Shown here one piece after another: positions 7,494 through 15,017 of a DNA stretch of 17,203 nt. The stretch spans positions 1-17,203 of the forward strand of contig JAYSTR010000227.1 in NCBI GenBank assembly GCA_043719555.1, given 5' to 3'. The notes beneath the pieces are model-generated. The model was not told the DNA's origin. It did not search any database and was given only the letters and a program-made list of their open reading frames with translations. Source of the stretch: UBA4416 sp043719555 (lineage in GTDB: Bacteria; Bacteroidota; Bacteroidia; B-17B0; Aurantibacillaceae). The position numbers and the translations under genes were made by a program. Numbering within the stretch: position 1 is the stretch's first letter; the number at the start of each line of letters is the position of its first letter.

Positions 7494-9182
7494 ATGCAAC
7501 AATTAATAGAGTGTGTTCCTAATTTTTCGGAAGGAATTAATTTATCAGTTATTAAAGAAATTACCAACGAAATAGAATCGGTTGAAGGTGTTCGTTTATT
7601 AAATGTAGATCCAGGAAAGGCAACTAACAGAACGGTTGTAACGTTTGTTGGTGCTCCACAAGCAGTTATTAATGCGGCCTTTTTAGCTATTAAAAAAGCG
7701 GGCGAATTAATTGATATGAGTAAACATAAAGGTGAACATCCTCGTATGGGCGCAACAGATGTTTGTCCGTTAATTCCTATTGCAAATATTAGTATGGAAG
7801 AAACAGCGCAATGGGCTCATAAATTAGGCGAGCGCGTTGGTACAGAATTACAAATTCCTATATATTTATACGAAGCTGCTCAAAAAAACAAAGAGCGTAA
7901 TAATTTATCGGTTATTAGAGCTGGTGAATACGAAGGATTTTTCAAAAAAATAAAATTACCTGAATGGAAACCTGATTTTGGACCAGATGAATATGATGCA
8001 AAACGTGGTGCAACTGTAATCGGCGCGCGTGATTTTTTGGTAGCTTATAATGTAAATTTAAACACAACCTCAACACGCCGAGCAAACTCTATTGCCTTTG
8101 ATGTGCGCGAGGCAGGACGAGTTAAACGTGAGGGTGATCCAATTAATGGCAAAATAGTAACAGATGCTAATGGTAATCCTGTTTCTATTCCTGGCTCATT
8201 AAAATCGGTTAAAGCTATTGGCTGGTTTATCGAAGAGTACGGTGTTACGCAAATATCAATGAACTTAACCAACATTAACATTACACCATTACACTTGGCG
8301 TTTGACGAAGTTTGCAAAAAGGCTACAGAACGTGGTATCAGAGTAACAGGTTCAGAGTTAGTGGGCTTAGTGCCATTAAAATCAATGTTAGATGCAGGTA
8401 AGTATTTCTTACAACAACAACAACGCTCCATTGGTGTATCAGAAAAAGAACTCATAAAAATTGCCATTAAAACAATGGGATTGGATGAGCTTTCTCCATT
8501 TAATCCGAACGAACGTATTATAGAATACCTACTAAAAGATAAAGCATCGAGCAAATTAGTAAGTATGACCTTAACTGATTTTGCAGATGAAACAGCCAGT
8601 GAAAGTCCTGCACCTGGTGGTGGTTCTATATCAGCTTATGTTGGTTCACTAGGTATTTCCTTAGCAACTATGGTAGCCAATTTATCATCTCATAAAAAAG
8701 GTTGGGACGATAGATGGGAGGAATTTAGTCAATGGGCCGAAAAAGGACAATCCATTAAATATGAATTAAACAAATTGGTGGATTTAGACACAGCCGCCTT
8801 TAATAAAATTATGGAAGCTTTTAGCTTATCAAAATCTACCGACGAAGAAAAAGCTATTAGAAAACACGCTATACAGGAGGCTACAAAATTTGCCATTGAA
8901 GTTCCCTATAAAGTGATGCAGTTATGTTTTGATAGTTTAACTATTATTAAAGCGATGGCCGAAATAGGAAACCCAAATTCGGTTAGTGATGCAGGTGTTG
9001 GTGCTTTATGTGCCCGCAGCGCTGTTATGGGCGCCTTTATGAACGTACGTATTAATGCAGGTGGCTATGATGATAAATTATTTGTAAACGATATTATTGC
9101 CAAAGGGCAAGAAATTGAGAGCAAAACCATCGCCTTAGAAACCGAAATTTTAAAAACAGTGAATGAAAAAATAGGAATGTAA
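7494..9182 (+). CDS. ftcD: Bifunctional glutamate formimidoyltransferase / formimidoyltetrahydrofolate cyclodeaminase
   Basis: This 562-residue protein has all three parts of FTCD. The formiminotransferase N-subdomain (about 1-180) starts with ECVPNFSEG and contains HKGEHPRMGATDVCPL; His82 corresponds to the catalytic His of the mammalian enzyme. The transferase C-subdomain (about 181-330) includes AFDVREAGR and VTQISMNLTN. The helical cyclodeaminase domain (about 355-545) has the signature SPAPGGGSISAYVG (371-384) and the C-terminal segment NPNSVSDAGVGALCA. The enzyme transfers the formimino group of formiminoglutamate, from histidine breakdown, to THF. It then releases ammonia to give 5,10-methenyl-THF. 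No other histidine-utilisation gene is visible nearby. Start at ATG 7494 keeps the family N-terminus. It follows the ATPase gene by 46 nt with no recognisable promoter box in the gap. Confidence 0.95.
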   Translation: MQQLIECVPNFSEGINLSVIKEITNEIESVEGVRLLNVDPGKATNRTVVTFVGAPQAVINAAFLAIKKAGELIDMSKHKGEHPRMGATDVCPLIPIANISMEETAQWAHKLGERVGTELQIPIYLYEAAQKNKERNNLSVIRAGEYEGFFKKIKLPEWKPDFGPDEYDAKRGATVIGARDFLVAYNVNLNTTSTRRANSIAFDVREAGRVKREGDPINGKIVTDANGNPVSIPGSLKSVKAIGWFIEEYGVTQISMNLTNINITPLHLAFDEVCKKATERGIRVTGSELVGLVPLKSMLDAGKYFLQQQQRSIGVSEKELIKIAIKTMGLDELSPFNPNERIIEYLLKDKASSKLVSMTLTDFADETASESPAPGGGSISAYVGSLGISLATMVANLSSHKKGWDDRWEEFSQWAEKGQSIKYELNKLVDLDTAAFNKIMEAFSLSKSTDEEKAIRKHAIQEATKFAIEVPYKVMQLCFDSLTIIKAMAEIGNPNSVSDAGVGALCARSAVMGAFMNVRINAGGYDDKLFVNDIIAKGQEIESKTIALETEILKTVNEKIGM

Positions 9183-9198
9183 AACGCCTTAAATTACT

Positions 9199-9206
9199 TA
9201 TCTTTG
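9199..9206 (+). promoter_or_regulatory. Putative -7 box of ffh
   Basis: TATCTTTG, followed by C, is a textbook Bacteroidota TAnnTTTG element 22 nt before the ffh ATG. It lies just after the ftcD stop, so ffh probably has its own promoter. A TTG at the -33 distance is not evident. Confidence 0.55.
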
Positions 9207-9228
9207 CACCCTCAAAACACCAAATACT

Positions 9229-10575
9229 ATGTTCGATAATTTATCCGATAAACTAGACAGAGCCCTTAAAACCTTAAAAGGTCAAGGTAAAATTACAGAA
9301 ATTAACGTTGCCGAAACGCTGAAAGAAGTTCGTAAAGCCTTGCTAGATGCCGATGTTAACTTTAAAGTAGCTAAGCAATTTACTGATACGATTAAAGAAA
9401 AAGCCTTTGGACAAAATGTATTAACGGCAGTATCTCCAAGCCAATTATTAGTTAAAATTACTCACGATGAGTTAACCCAATTAATGGGTGGCCAAAAAGA
9501 AGAAATTTTTTTAGGTGGTAATCCAACTATTATATTAATGAGCGGTTTACAAGGTTCGGGTAAAACAACCTTTACTGGTAAATTGGCTAATTACTTAAAA
9601 ACTAAAAAAGGCAAAAAACCTTTATTAGTTGCCTGCGACGTTTATCGTCCAGCTGCCATTGATCAATTGCACGTATTAGGCGAGCAAGTAGGTGTGGCAG
9701 TTTATTCTAATCGTGATGAAAAGAATCCTATAAAAATTGCTCAAGCTGCTATTGAGCAAGCTAAACAAGATGGTAACTCGGTAGTATTAATAGATACTGC
9801 TGGTCGTTTAGCGGTTGATGAGCAAATGATGAACGAGATAGCTGAATTAAAAGCAGCTATTAAACCAAATGAAATTTTATTTGTAGTTGACTCTATGACG
9901 GGGCAAGATGCTGTAAACACAGCAAAAGCCTTTAATGATCGTTTAGATTTTGATGGTGTTATCTTAACCAAATTAGATGGTGATACACGTGGTGGTGCGG
10001 CTTTATCTATTAAATCAGTGGTGAATAAACCAATTAAGTTTATTGGTACTGGCGAAAAAATGGAAGCTTTGGATGTGTTTTATCCTGAGCGTATGGCCGA
10101 TCGTATTTTAGGAATGGGCGACGTTGTATCATTAGTAGAACGCGCGCAGGAACAATTTAACGAAGAAGAAGCTCGTAAATTATCGAAAAAAATTGCCAAA
10201 AATCAATTTGACTTTAATGACTTTTTAGGTCAATTACAGCAAATTAAAAAAATGGGTAACATTAAAGATTTAGTGGGAATGATACCTGGTGTTGGTAAAG
10301 CAATGAAAGATGCTGAAATTAACGATGATGCTTTTAAAGGTATTGAAGCTATTATTGGCTCTATGACTCCAAAAGAGCGTGTTCAACCAGAAATATTAAA
10401 CGGCTCTCGTCGTCAGCGTATTGCTAAAGGTAGCGGACAAGGCATACAAGAGGTTAATAAATTATTAAAGCAATTTGAAGATACACGCAAAATGATGCGT
10501 ATGATGGGCGATAAAAATCAGATGAGTAAGCTGATGAAAAATATGCCTAACATACCTGGAATGCCTAAGATGTAG
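9229..10575 (+). CDS. ffh: Signal recognition particle GTPase Ffh (SRP54)
   Basis: This 448-residue protein has the full NG-M architecture. The N-terminal four-helix bundle is followed by the SRP-GTPase: GLQGSGKTT (106-114, G1), DVYRPAAIDQL (137-147, insertion box), DTAGR (189-193, G3), TKLDGDTRGGAAL (247-259, G4 and following), and GTGEKMEALDVFYPERMADRILGMGD at the NG-M linker. The C-terminal M domain contains DFLGQLQQIKKMG and IPG, the SRP-RNA binding GSRRQRIAKGSG, and a methionine-rich tail (KMMRMMGDKNQMSKLMKNMP). It binds signal sequences emerging from the ribosome with 4.5S RNA and delivers them to FtsY. Nothing about it is unusual. I found no SRP RNA gene next to it. Confidence 0.98.
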   Translation: MFDNLSDKLDRALKTLKGQGKITEINVAETLKEVRKALLDADVNFKVAKQFTDTIKEKAFGQNVLTAVSPSQLLVKITHDELTQLMGGQKEEIFLGGNPTIILMSGLQGSGKTTFTGKLANYLKTKKGKKPLLVACDVYRPAAIDQLHVLGEQVGVAVYSNRDEKNPIKIAQAAIEQAKQDGNSVVLIDTAGRLAVDEQMMNEIAELKAAIKPNEILFVVDSMTGQDAVNTAKAFNDRLDFDGVILTKLDGDTRGGAALSIKSVVNKPIKFIGTGEKMEALDVFYPERMADRILGMGDVVSLVERAQEQFNEEEARKLSKKIAKNQFDFNDFLGQLQQIKKMGNIKDLVGMIPGVGKAMKDAEINDDAFKGIEAIIGSMTPKERVQPEILNGSRRQRIAKGSGQGIQEVNKLLKQFEDTRKMMRMMGDKNQMSKLMKNMPNIPGMPKM

Positions 10576-10597
10576 TTGTTTCGCTGTTTTTTTCGTT

Positions 10598-10611
10598 CCG
10601 ATAGTTATCGG
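10598..10611. repeat. Short palindrome (CCGATA-GT-TATCGG), likely dispersed repeat
   Basis: This is a perfect inverted repeat with 6-bp arms and a 2-bp centre, 22 nt after the ffh stop. It has no following T-run, so it is a poor intrinsic terminator. A very similar palindrome, CCCGATAGCTATCGGG, recurs in intergenic regions of many flavobacterial genomes as I recall them. Confidence 0.55.
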
Positions 10612-10645
10612 GAGTAGTTGAGAAATTATTATTACAATGTAAACC

Positions 10646-10671
10646 TTGTCACACTGAGCGTAGTCGAAGTG
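10646..10671. repeat. Interspersed intergenic repeat containing CTGAGCGTAGTCGAAG
   Basis: The unit runs TTGTCACA then CTGAGCGTAGTCGAAG then TG. It matches a well-known family of dispersed intergenic repeats in Bacteroidota (CACxCTGAGCxxxGTCGAAGxG). It carries imperfect dyad symmetry (CACT ... AGTG). It ends 9 nt before the lipoprotein start and is contained in an upstream open extension of that gene, which argues against a start at 10618. Confidence 0.65.
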
Positions 10672-10680
10672 AATAACAAA

Positions 10681-11115
10681 ATGAAGAACCTATTAATTAT
10701 ATTATGTATTTCTTCCTTAAGTGTGTTCTTAACTACGTGTCGTAAAATTTCTAAGTATCCAATTCGTATGAATGGAGTTTGGTATGCAGCGCATACTAAT
10801 TGCGGTTTTATAATAATAATTAATGATACTGGTTATGGAAGTCATGAAAGTACAAATGATTCGGATGGATGTGATCATGCGATGGAGCACGGAAAGATTA
10901 GATTCACGAAAAACAAAATATTTATAGGGCATACTGGGTACAAAATTATCAATAAACCTAAACTATATTCAAGTACAGATTCTGTTACCTTACCAGGAAG
11001 ATATCATAAATCCAATGGACCTGAAAAAGCTCTCGTACTTGGAAGTATGACTTTAAAAGACAGCAAATTAAATGGTGGAAAAGAGTTTACATATTATAAA
11101 ATCATTGAATATTAA
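10681..11115 (+). CDS. Small lipoprotein of unknown function
   Basis: From ATG 10681 this is a 144-residue protein: MKNLL, a hydrophobic stretch, and LTTC (Cys20), a fair lipobox, so it should be lipidated at the membrane. The frame is open upstream to a TTG at 10618, but that extension runs through a dispersed repeat and would bury the signal sequence, so I reject it. The mature part is polar with short beta-type segments (RMNGVWYAAHTNCGFIIIIND, IFIGHTGYKII, GSMTLKDSKLNGGKEFTYYKI), suggesting a small beta-barrel or sandwich. I do not recognise a family. It lies between ffh and folD, with folD starting 9 nt after its stop, so co-transcription with folD is plausible while function is not implied. 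Confidence 0.7.
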   Translation: MKNLLIILCISSLSVFLTTCRKISKYPIRMNGVWYAAHTNCGFIIIINDTGYGSHESTNDSDGCDHAMEHGKIRFTKNKIFIGHTGYKIINKPKLYSSTDSVTLPGRYHKSNGPEKALVLGSMTLKDSKLNGGKEFTYYKIIEY

Positions 11116-11124
11116 ATCTGAATT

Positions 11125-12000
11125 ATGATACTAATCGACGGAAAAAAAACATCACTAGAACTTCAGGCAGAAATAGCTTTAGAAGTAAAAGCATTAATGG
11201 CTAAGGGCAATAAACAACCGCATTTAGCAGCCATTTTAGTGGGTGATGATCCTGCGTCGCAAACGTATGTAAATAATAAAGTAAAAGCTTGTAATAATGT
11301 TGGCTTTAAATCATCATTAATACAATTTGAAGCTTATGTATCTGAACAAAAATTATTAGCAAAAATTGAAGAGCTAAATAATGATGATGACATTGATGGC
11401 TACATTGTGCAATTACCTTTACCGCGTCATATTTCTGAACAAAAAATTATTGAAGCCATTAAACCTAGTAAAGATGTAGATGGTTTTCATCCTATAAATA
11501 TTGGTCGTTTAGTTTTGAATTTACCAACTTATGTAAGTGCAACACCTTATGGTATTATTCATTTATTAAAACGCTATAATATTGAAACAGAAGGCAAGCA
11601 TTGCGTAGTTATTGGTCGTAGCCATATTGTGGGTTCGCCTATGAGTATATTAATGGCAAAAAACACGAACCTTGCAAACTGTACCGTAACACTTTGCCAT
11701 AGTCGTACACAAAATTTAAAAGAACATACTTTACAAGCTGATATTATTATTGCCGCCATTGGCAAACCTAACTTTGTAACAGCCGATATGGTTAAAAACG
11801 GAGCCGTTGTTATCGATGTGGGTATTAATCGTGTGGATGATTCAACAACCAAAAGCGGTTTTAAATTAGTGGGGGATGTAAAATTTGACGAAGTGTCTCT
11901 TAAAGCGTCTCACATTACGCCTGTACCAGGTGGTGTTGGCCCTATGACCATTGCCTCCTTATTACAAAACACCTTAAAGGCTGCTAAAAAAGAAATTTAA
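11125..12000 (+). CDS. folD: Bifunctional methylenetetrahydrofolate dehydrogenase / methenyltetrahydrofolate cyclohydrolase
   Basis: This 291-residue protein is standard FolD length. Motifs in order are DDPASQTYVNNKVKAC (41-56; Tyr48 and Lys52 are the usual catalytic pair), DDIDGYIVQLPLP (88-100), KPSKDVDGFHPINIGRL (113-129), the NADP-binding VVIGRSHIVGSPMSILM, and the C-terminal HITPVPGGVGPMT. It interconverts 5,10-methylene-, 5,10-methenyl- and 10-formyl-THF in the cytoplasm. 10-formyl-THF is needed for purines and initiator Met-tRNA formylation. FtcD, two core genes upstream, produces the same methenyl-THF intermediate, though the genes are separated and have at least one promoter between them. 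The only upstream sequence is the 9-nt gap after the lipoprotein gene. No unusual residues were seen. Confidence 0.97.
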   Translation: MILIDGKKTSLELQAEIALEVKALMAKGNKQPHLAAILVGDDPASQTYVNNKVKACNNVGFKSSLIQFEAYVSEQKLLAKIEELNNDDDIDGYIVQLPLPRHISEQKIIEAIKPSKDVDGFHPINIGRLVLNLPTYVSATPYGIIHLLKRYNIETEGKHCVVIGRSHIVGSPMSILMAKNTNLANCTVTLCHSRTQNLKEHTLQADIIIAAIGKPNFVTADMVKNGAVVIDVGINRVDDSTTKSGFKLVGDVKFDEVSLKASHITPVPGGVGPMTIASLLQNTLKAAKKEI

Positions 12001-12044
12001 AGAGAAACAGCAATCATTTATTATTAATCTAAAAATCAACTCTA

Positions 12045-12911
12045 ATGAAAAAATTACCAATCTTTATTCTTACAATATTTTCAATCGTTTTACGTGCTCA
12101 AATAATTACAACATCCTATAATTCTACTAGTTTTGAAAGCACAATGAAATCAACAACGATGATTGTTTTATTAGGAGATACTGCATATGACAATTCAATT
12201 AAACGCGCAGTTACTAAATACTGGAAAGTAACAAAATACGAGTTTATTGATGTTAAAAACATTGACACAAAAATTGCAGATGAAACTAAATCATTTTTAT
12301 TACCATTAATGATTACTGTTACTTGGACTCACGAAATGAATTCTAAATTTGATGATTTTAGTAAATTAAAATGCTGGTTAACAGTAATTAATGGCGGTAA
12401 AAAATCAATTAGAAAATATTCAGATAACGACCCAATTGCAATTTCTCCATTTAACTACTGGGGAGATGAAAATGATTATAAAAATTGCGCGTACAGATTA
12501 GATTATATGATAAAAGGCATTAATGATGGATTTGAAGTATGTAAACAAAAACAATTAGAAGGATCTTACCCAAAAATGGTAAAAAACAGTATTAGTGAAA
12601 TTAATAAACAAACTGAAAATTTATTATCAAAGAAAACTCTTGTAATAAATAGTTCAAATAGAATTTCTGAGGATGTATTTAGTGATGCAGGTTATCGCTT
12701 TAAAACTAAATTTGTTTCAGATACTGAGTTTAAATCTATTTTAAGAGGTAATAGTAATGACTATTTGTGCTTAGTTCCTGCTTTTGAAGTTAACAAACAT
12801 ATCTTAATTTACGAACCAAGTACTCGCAAAACAGTTCATTATGGCTGGTCAATGCAAGGAATGAAAATTTCCAAGAAAGACATTAAAAACTTCACTTCTC
12901 CCGAAAACTAA
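12045..12911 (+). CDS. Exported protein of unknown function
   Basis: This 288-residue protein starts with a typical signal peptide, MKKLPIFILTIFSIVLRAQ; cleavage between Ala18 and Gln19 would be usual for Bacteroidota. I recognise no family. Two segments look alike in layout. The first, about 35-95, is TTMIVLLGD, D-N-S-I-K-R-A-V, YWKVTKYEFID, a D/E-rich helix, then FLLPL. The second, about 195-260, is KKTLVINSS, S-E-D-V-F-S-D-A, YRFKTKFVSD, TEFKSIL, then YLCLVPAFE. The second ends with a beta hairpin (HILIYEPSTRKTVHYGWS). This suggests two copies of an alpha/beta fold, each resembling a nucleotide-binding half domain without its glycine loop. The duplication is a visual impression. The gene follows folD by 44 nt and precedes a 198-nt spacer. 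A periplasmic or surface location is likely; no pathway can be inferred. Confidence 0.65.
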   Translation: MKKLPIFILTIFSIVLRAQIITTSYNSTSFESTMKSTTMIVLLGDTAYDNSIKRAVTKYWKVTKYEFIDVKNIDTKIADETKSFLLPLMITVTWTHEMNSKFDDFSKLKCWLTVINGGKKSIRKYSDNDPIAISPFNYWGDENDYKNCAYRLDYMIKGINDGFEVCKQKQLEGSYPKMVKNSISEINKQTENLLSKKTLVINSSNRISEDVFSDAGYRFKTKFVSDTEFKSILRGNSNDYLCLVPAFEVNKHILIYEPSTRKTVHYGWSMQGMKISKKDIKNFTSPEN

Positions 12912-13014
12912 TAATTATTTCGATTTAAGTTTGGCAGTTATTTAAACACTGTAATAAATCCTTTTATCTTACTTGATTCTCCTTTACAGTTTGATGTATC
13001 GCTAGCGTATAGCT

Positions 13015-13036
13015 TACTATTGTACAATTTATAGTA
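13015..13036. repeat. Nested inverted repeats in the spacer before the helicase gene
   Basis: TACTAT (13015-13020) and ATAGTA (13031-13036) are complementary. Inside, ATTGTACAAT (13019-13028) is a perfect 10-bp palindrome. Only 15 nt upstream lies CGCTAGCG, an 8-bp palindrome. The rest of the spacer 12912-13109 shows no convincing promoter near the helicase start; one TAAGTTTG box occurs at 12926-12933, far upstream. This could be an operator or a weak hairpin. Confidence 0.35.
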
Positions 13037-13109
13037 CCTTTAGACTTTAAACATCTTTTGTCATATAAAATGGCAATTGTATGGTTTTCTCTACCTAAAA
13101 TAATCCGCT

Positions 13110-14423
13110 ATGAATTTATCTCCTATTTTACAAAAATTTAATATCACCGAATTAAATACGATGCAAAAAGATATGCTAGACAGCATTTCTAAACCCAACG
13201 ATTTGGTGTTATTATCTCCTACAGGTTCTGGTAAAACATTAGGTTTTTTGTTGCCCATTTTATCCTTATTGAAAAAAGATACTGAGGGCGTGCAAGTATT
13301 AATTATTGTGCCTTCGCGTGAGTTAGCCATACAAATAGAACAAGTGTTTAAACAAATGGGCACCGATTACAAAATTAATTGTTGTTATGGTGGGCACGCT
13401 GTGCGAGTAGAAGAAAACAATTTACAACATCCACCAGCTATTTTAGTTGGTACGCCTGGACGAGTAGCTCATCACGTACGTAAAAACAATTTAACTTTAA
13501 CAAACACTCATACCTTAATTTTAGATGAGTTTGATAAATCGTTAGAATTTGGATTTAAAGATGAAATGGAATTTATTATTAATGAATGTACTGCGTTAAA
13601 AAAACGAATTTTAACGTCGGCTACAGTATTAACTGATATACCAGACTTTGTAAAAATTAAACATAAACTTGAGTTAAACTATACCGAAAAAAAATCAAGT
13701 GAGCCCGCAAAGCTTTCATTAAAAACAGTACGTGTTACGGGAGATGATAAACTTGAGGCGTTGATGTTATTGTTAGGTAAATTAAATTCTCAATCTACCA
13801 TCGTGTTTTGTAATCATCGCGAAGCCGTTAATAGAATCTCTGAGCAATTAGATATCTACAAAGTTGATCACGGATATTACCATGGTGGCTTAGAGCAAAT
13901 CGATCGAGAAAAAACTTTGATAAAATTACGTAATGGCAGTATTAATTTATTAATCACTACCGATTTAGCAGCGCGTGGTTTAGATATCCCTGAAATTGAC
14001 GCTGTTATTCATTATCAGTTACCAACTACCGAAGATGTAATGATACACCGTAATGGACGAACAGCGCGTATGCACGCCCAAGGAACTGCTTATTTTTTAT
14101 TAGATGTAAATGATTATTTACCAAAGTATGTAACCGAAACACCGAGCGAAGAAACATTACCGAAAACGTTAACCATACTTAAACCTACCGAATGGCAAAC
14201 ACTTTATATATCGGCAGGAAAAAAAGATAAAATAAATAAAATGGATATTGTGGGAATGCTTTTGCAAAAAGGTAACTTACAAAAAGACGAAGTTGGTAAA
14301 ATAGAAGTACTTGATTTTTCGGCTTATGTAGCCATTAAGCGAAGTAAAATAAAACAAACACTGGCTATTATACAAAACGAAAAAATAAAGAATAAAAAAA
14401 TAAAAACAGAAATTGCGAGTTAG
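13110..14423 (+). CDS. DbpA-like DEAD-box RNA helicase
   Basis: This 437-residue protein carries all helicase motifs: Q-motif region FNITELNTMQ, I SPTGSGKT (36-43), Ia PSRELA (68-73), GG, Ib TPGR (115-118), II DEFD (139-142), III TSAT (169-172), IV IVFCNH, V TTDLAARGLDIP (283-294) and VI HRNGRTAR (313-320). The C-terminal part from about 363 (LYISAGKKDKINKMDIVGMLL, VGKIEVLDFSAYVAI, KIKNKKIKTEIAS) matches the DbpA RNA-binding domain. In E. coli that domain targets helix 92 of 23S rRNA, so a role in large-subunit assembly is likely. Motif II reads DEFD rather than DEAD; the catalytic Asp-Glu are preserved and the variant appears usual in Bacteroidota. The basic tail (KNKKIKTE) ends 10 nt before a convergent gene. 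Confidence 0.93.
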   Translation: MNLSPILQKFNITELNTMQKDMLDSISKPNDLVLLSPTGSGKTLGFLLPILSLLKKDTEGVQVLIIVPSRELAIQIEQVFKQMGTDYKINCCYGGHAVRVEENNLQHPPAILVGTPGRVAHHVRKNNLTLTNTHTLILDEFDKSLEFGFKDEMEFIINECTALKKRILTSATVLTDIPDFVKIKHKLELNYTEKKSSEPAKLSLKTVRVTGDDKLEALMLLLGKLNSQSTIVFCNHREAVNRISEQLDIYKVDHGYYHGGLEQIDREKTLIKLRNGSINLLITTDLAARGLDIPEIDAVIHYQLPTTEDVMIHRNGRTARMHAQGTAYFLLDVNDYLPKYVTETPSEETLPKTLTILKPTEWQTLYISAGKKDKINKMDIVGMLLQKGNLQKDEVGKIEVLDFSAYVAIKRSKIKQTLAIIQNEKIKNKKIKTEIAS

Positions 14424-14436
14424 AATTTCTATTCTA
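14421..14436. other. Short inverted repeat joining two convergent stop codons
   Basis: TAGAAT-TTCT-ATTCTA forms a 6-bp stem whose ends are the TAG stop of the helicase gene and the TAG stop of the lipoprotein gene on the other strand. On the plus strand it is followed by TTTACTTTTTTTC, so it could act as a weak terminator for the helicase transcript. The stem is AT-rich and short, so support is limited. Confidence 0.3.
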
Positions 14437-15015
14437 TTTACTTTTTTTCATAAACTCCTGAATTAACTGTTCGTCAGTTTTTCCAAGGTTTTTCATACAA
14501 GCTGATGCGTTAATAGCCCATTCCGTGCCTGGGTATTCCTTAATGATTTTTTCGTACAATGTTTTTGCTTCTTCCTCATTGTTTAGCATTTTACTATCGT
14601 CAAATAGTTGTGCTAACAAAAACATAGCAACGCCTCTATTTTTAAAATTAGGATACATATTAATACACTTTTCAAAAAAAGAAAAAGCTTGTGTAAACTT
14701 ACCAACCGACTGTGCTACTTGCCCTGCTTTTACCAAAAACACAGGCGCTAAACTATCATCTTTACAGGTTGAGGTAAATTCATTAAAGGCTATAATCGCA
14801 TTCTCTGCTTCAATTTTATTAAAGGTAGTAGCGTTTAATAAAATACTGTCATTTTTTTTAGCTTTTTTAAAGGCGTTTAAACAATCTAAATTACCAAAAC
14901 TAGCTGTTTGTTGAGTTTCTGCAGTTTTACTCACATTACTTGTGTTACTAGCAGTGTTACAGCTAGCAACCATAATGATAAGTGTTAAACAAAAAAATAA
15001 TTTACAAGCCTTCAT
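14434..15015 (-). CDS. TPR-like lipoprotein
   Basis: This 193-residue protein begins with MKACKLFFCLTLIIMVASC. The lipobox VASC puts the lipidated cysteine at position 19, followed by a Ser/Thr/Asn-rich linker. From about residue 45 the sequence is helical with TPR-like spacing: a pair at about 65-100 (AIIAFNEFTSTC, FLVKAGQVAQSVGKFTQAFSFFEKCINMYP) and another at about 105-165 (AMFLLAQLFDD, AKTLYEKIIKEYPGTEWA). This resembles YbgF/BamD-like TPR proteins of the envelope, but I cannot name one. Its ATG lies 2 nt after the def stop, so it is translated from the def transcript. It converges with the helicase gene, leaving 10 nt between their stop codons. Function is unknown, likely protein-protein interaction at a membrane. 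Confidence 0.8.
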   Translation of the reverse strand: MKACKLFFCLTLIIMVASCNTASNTSNVSKTAETQQTASFGNLDCLNAFKKAKKNDSILLNATTFNKIEAENAIIAFNEFTSTCKDDSLAPVFLVKAGQVAQSVGKFTQAFSFFEKCINMYPNFKNRGVAMFLLAQLFDDSKMLNNEEEAKTLYEKIIKEYPGTEWAINASACMKNLGKTDEQLIQEFMKKSK

Positions 15016-15017
15016 AT

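Noticed and set aside
8045..8554. Long antisense open frame within ftcD (minus strand)
   Set aside because: It is a shadow of the strongly conserved ftcD coding sequence; its translation resembles no family and has no promoter or separate context.
10618..10680. TTG-initiated 21-residue extension of the lipoprotein gene
   Set aside because: It reads through a dispersed repeat and would place a polar leader before the signal sequence; ATG 10681 gives a normal lipoprotein signal.
14525..14914. Plus-strand open frame opposite the TPR-like lipoprotein gene
   Set aside because: The minus-strand frame has a lipobox, TPR-like helices and a 2-nt link to def; the opposite frame is its complement shadow.
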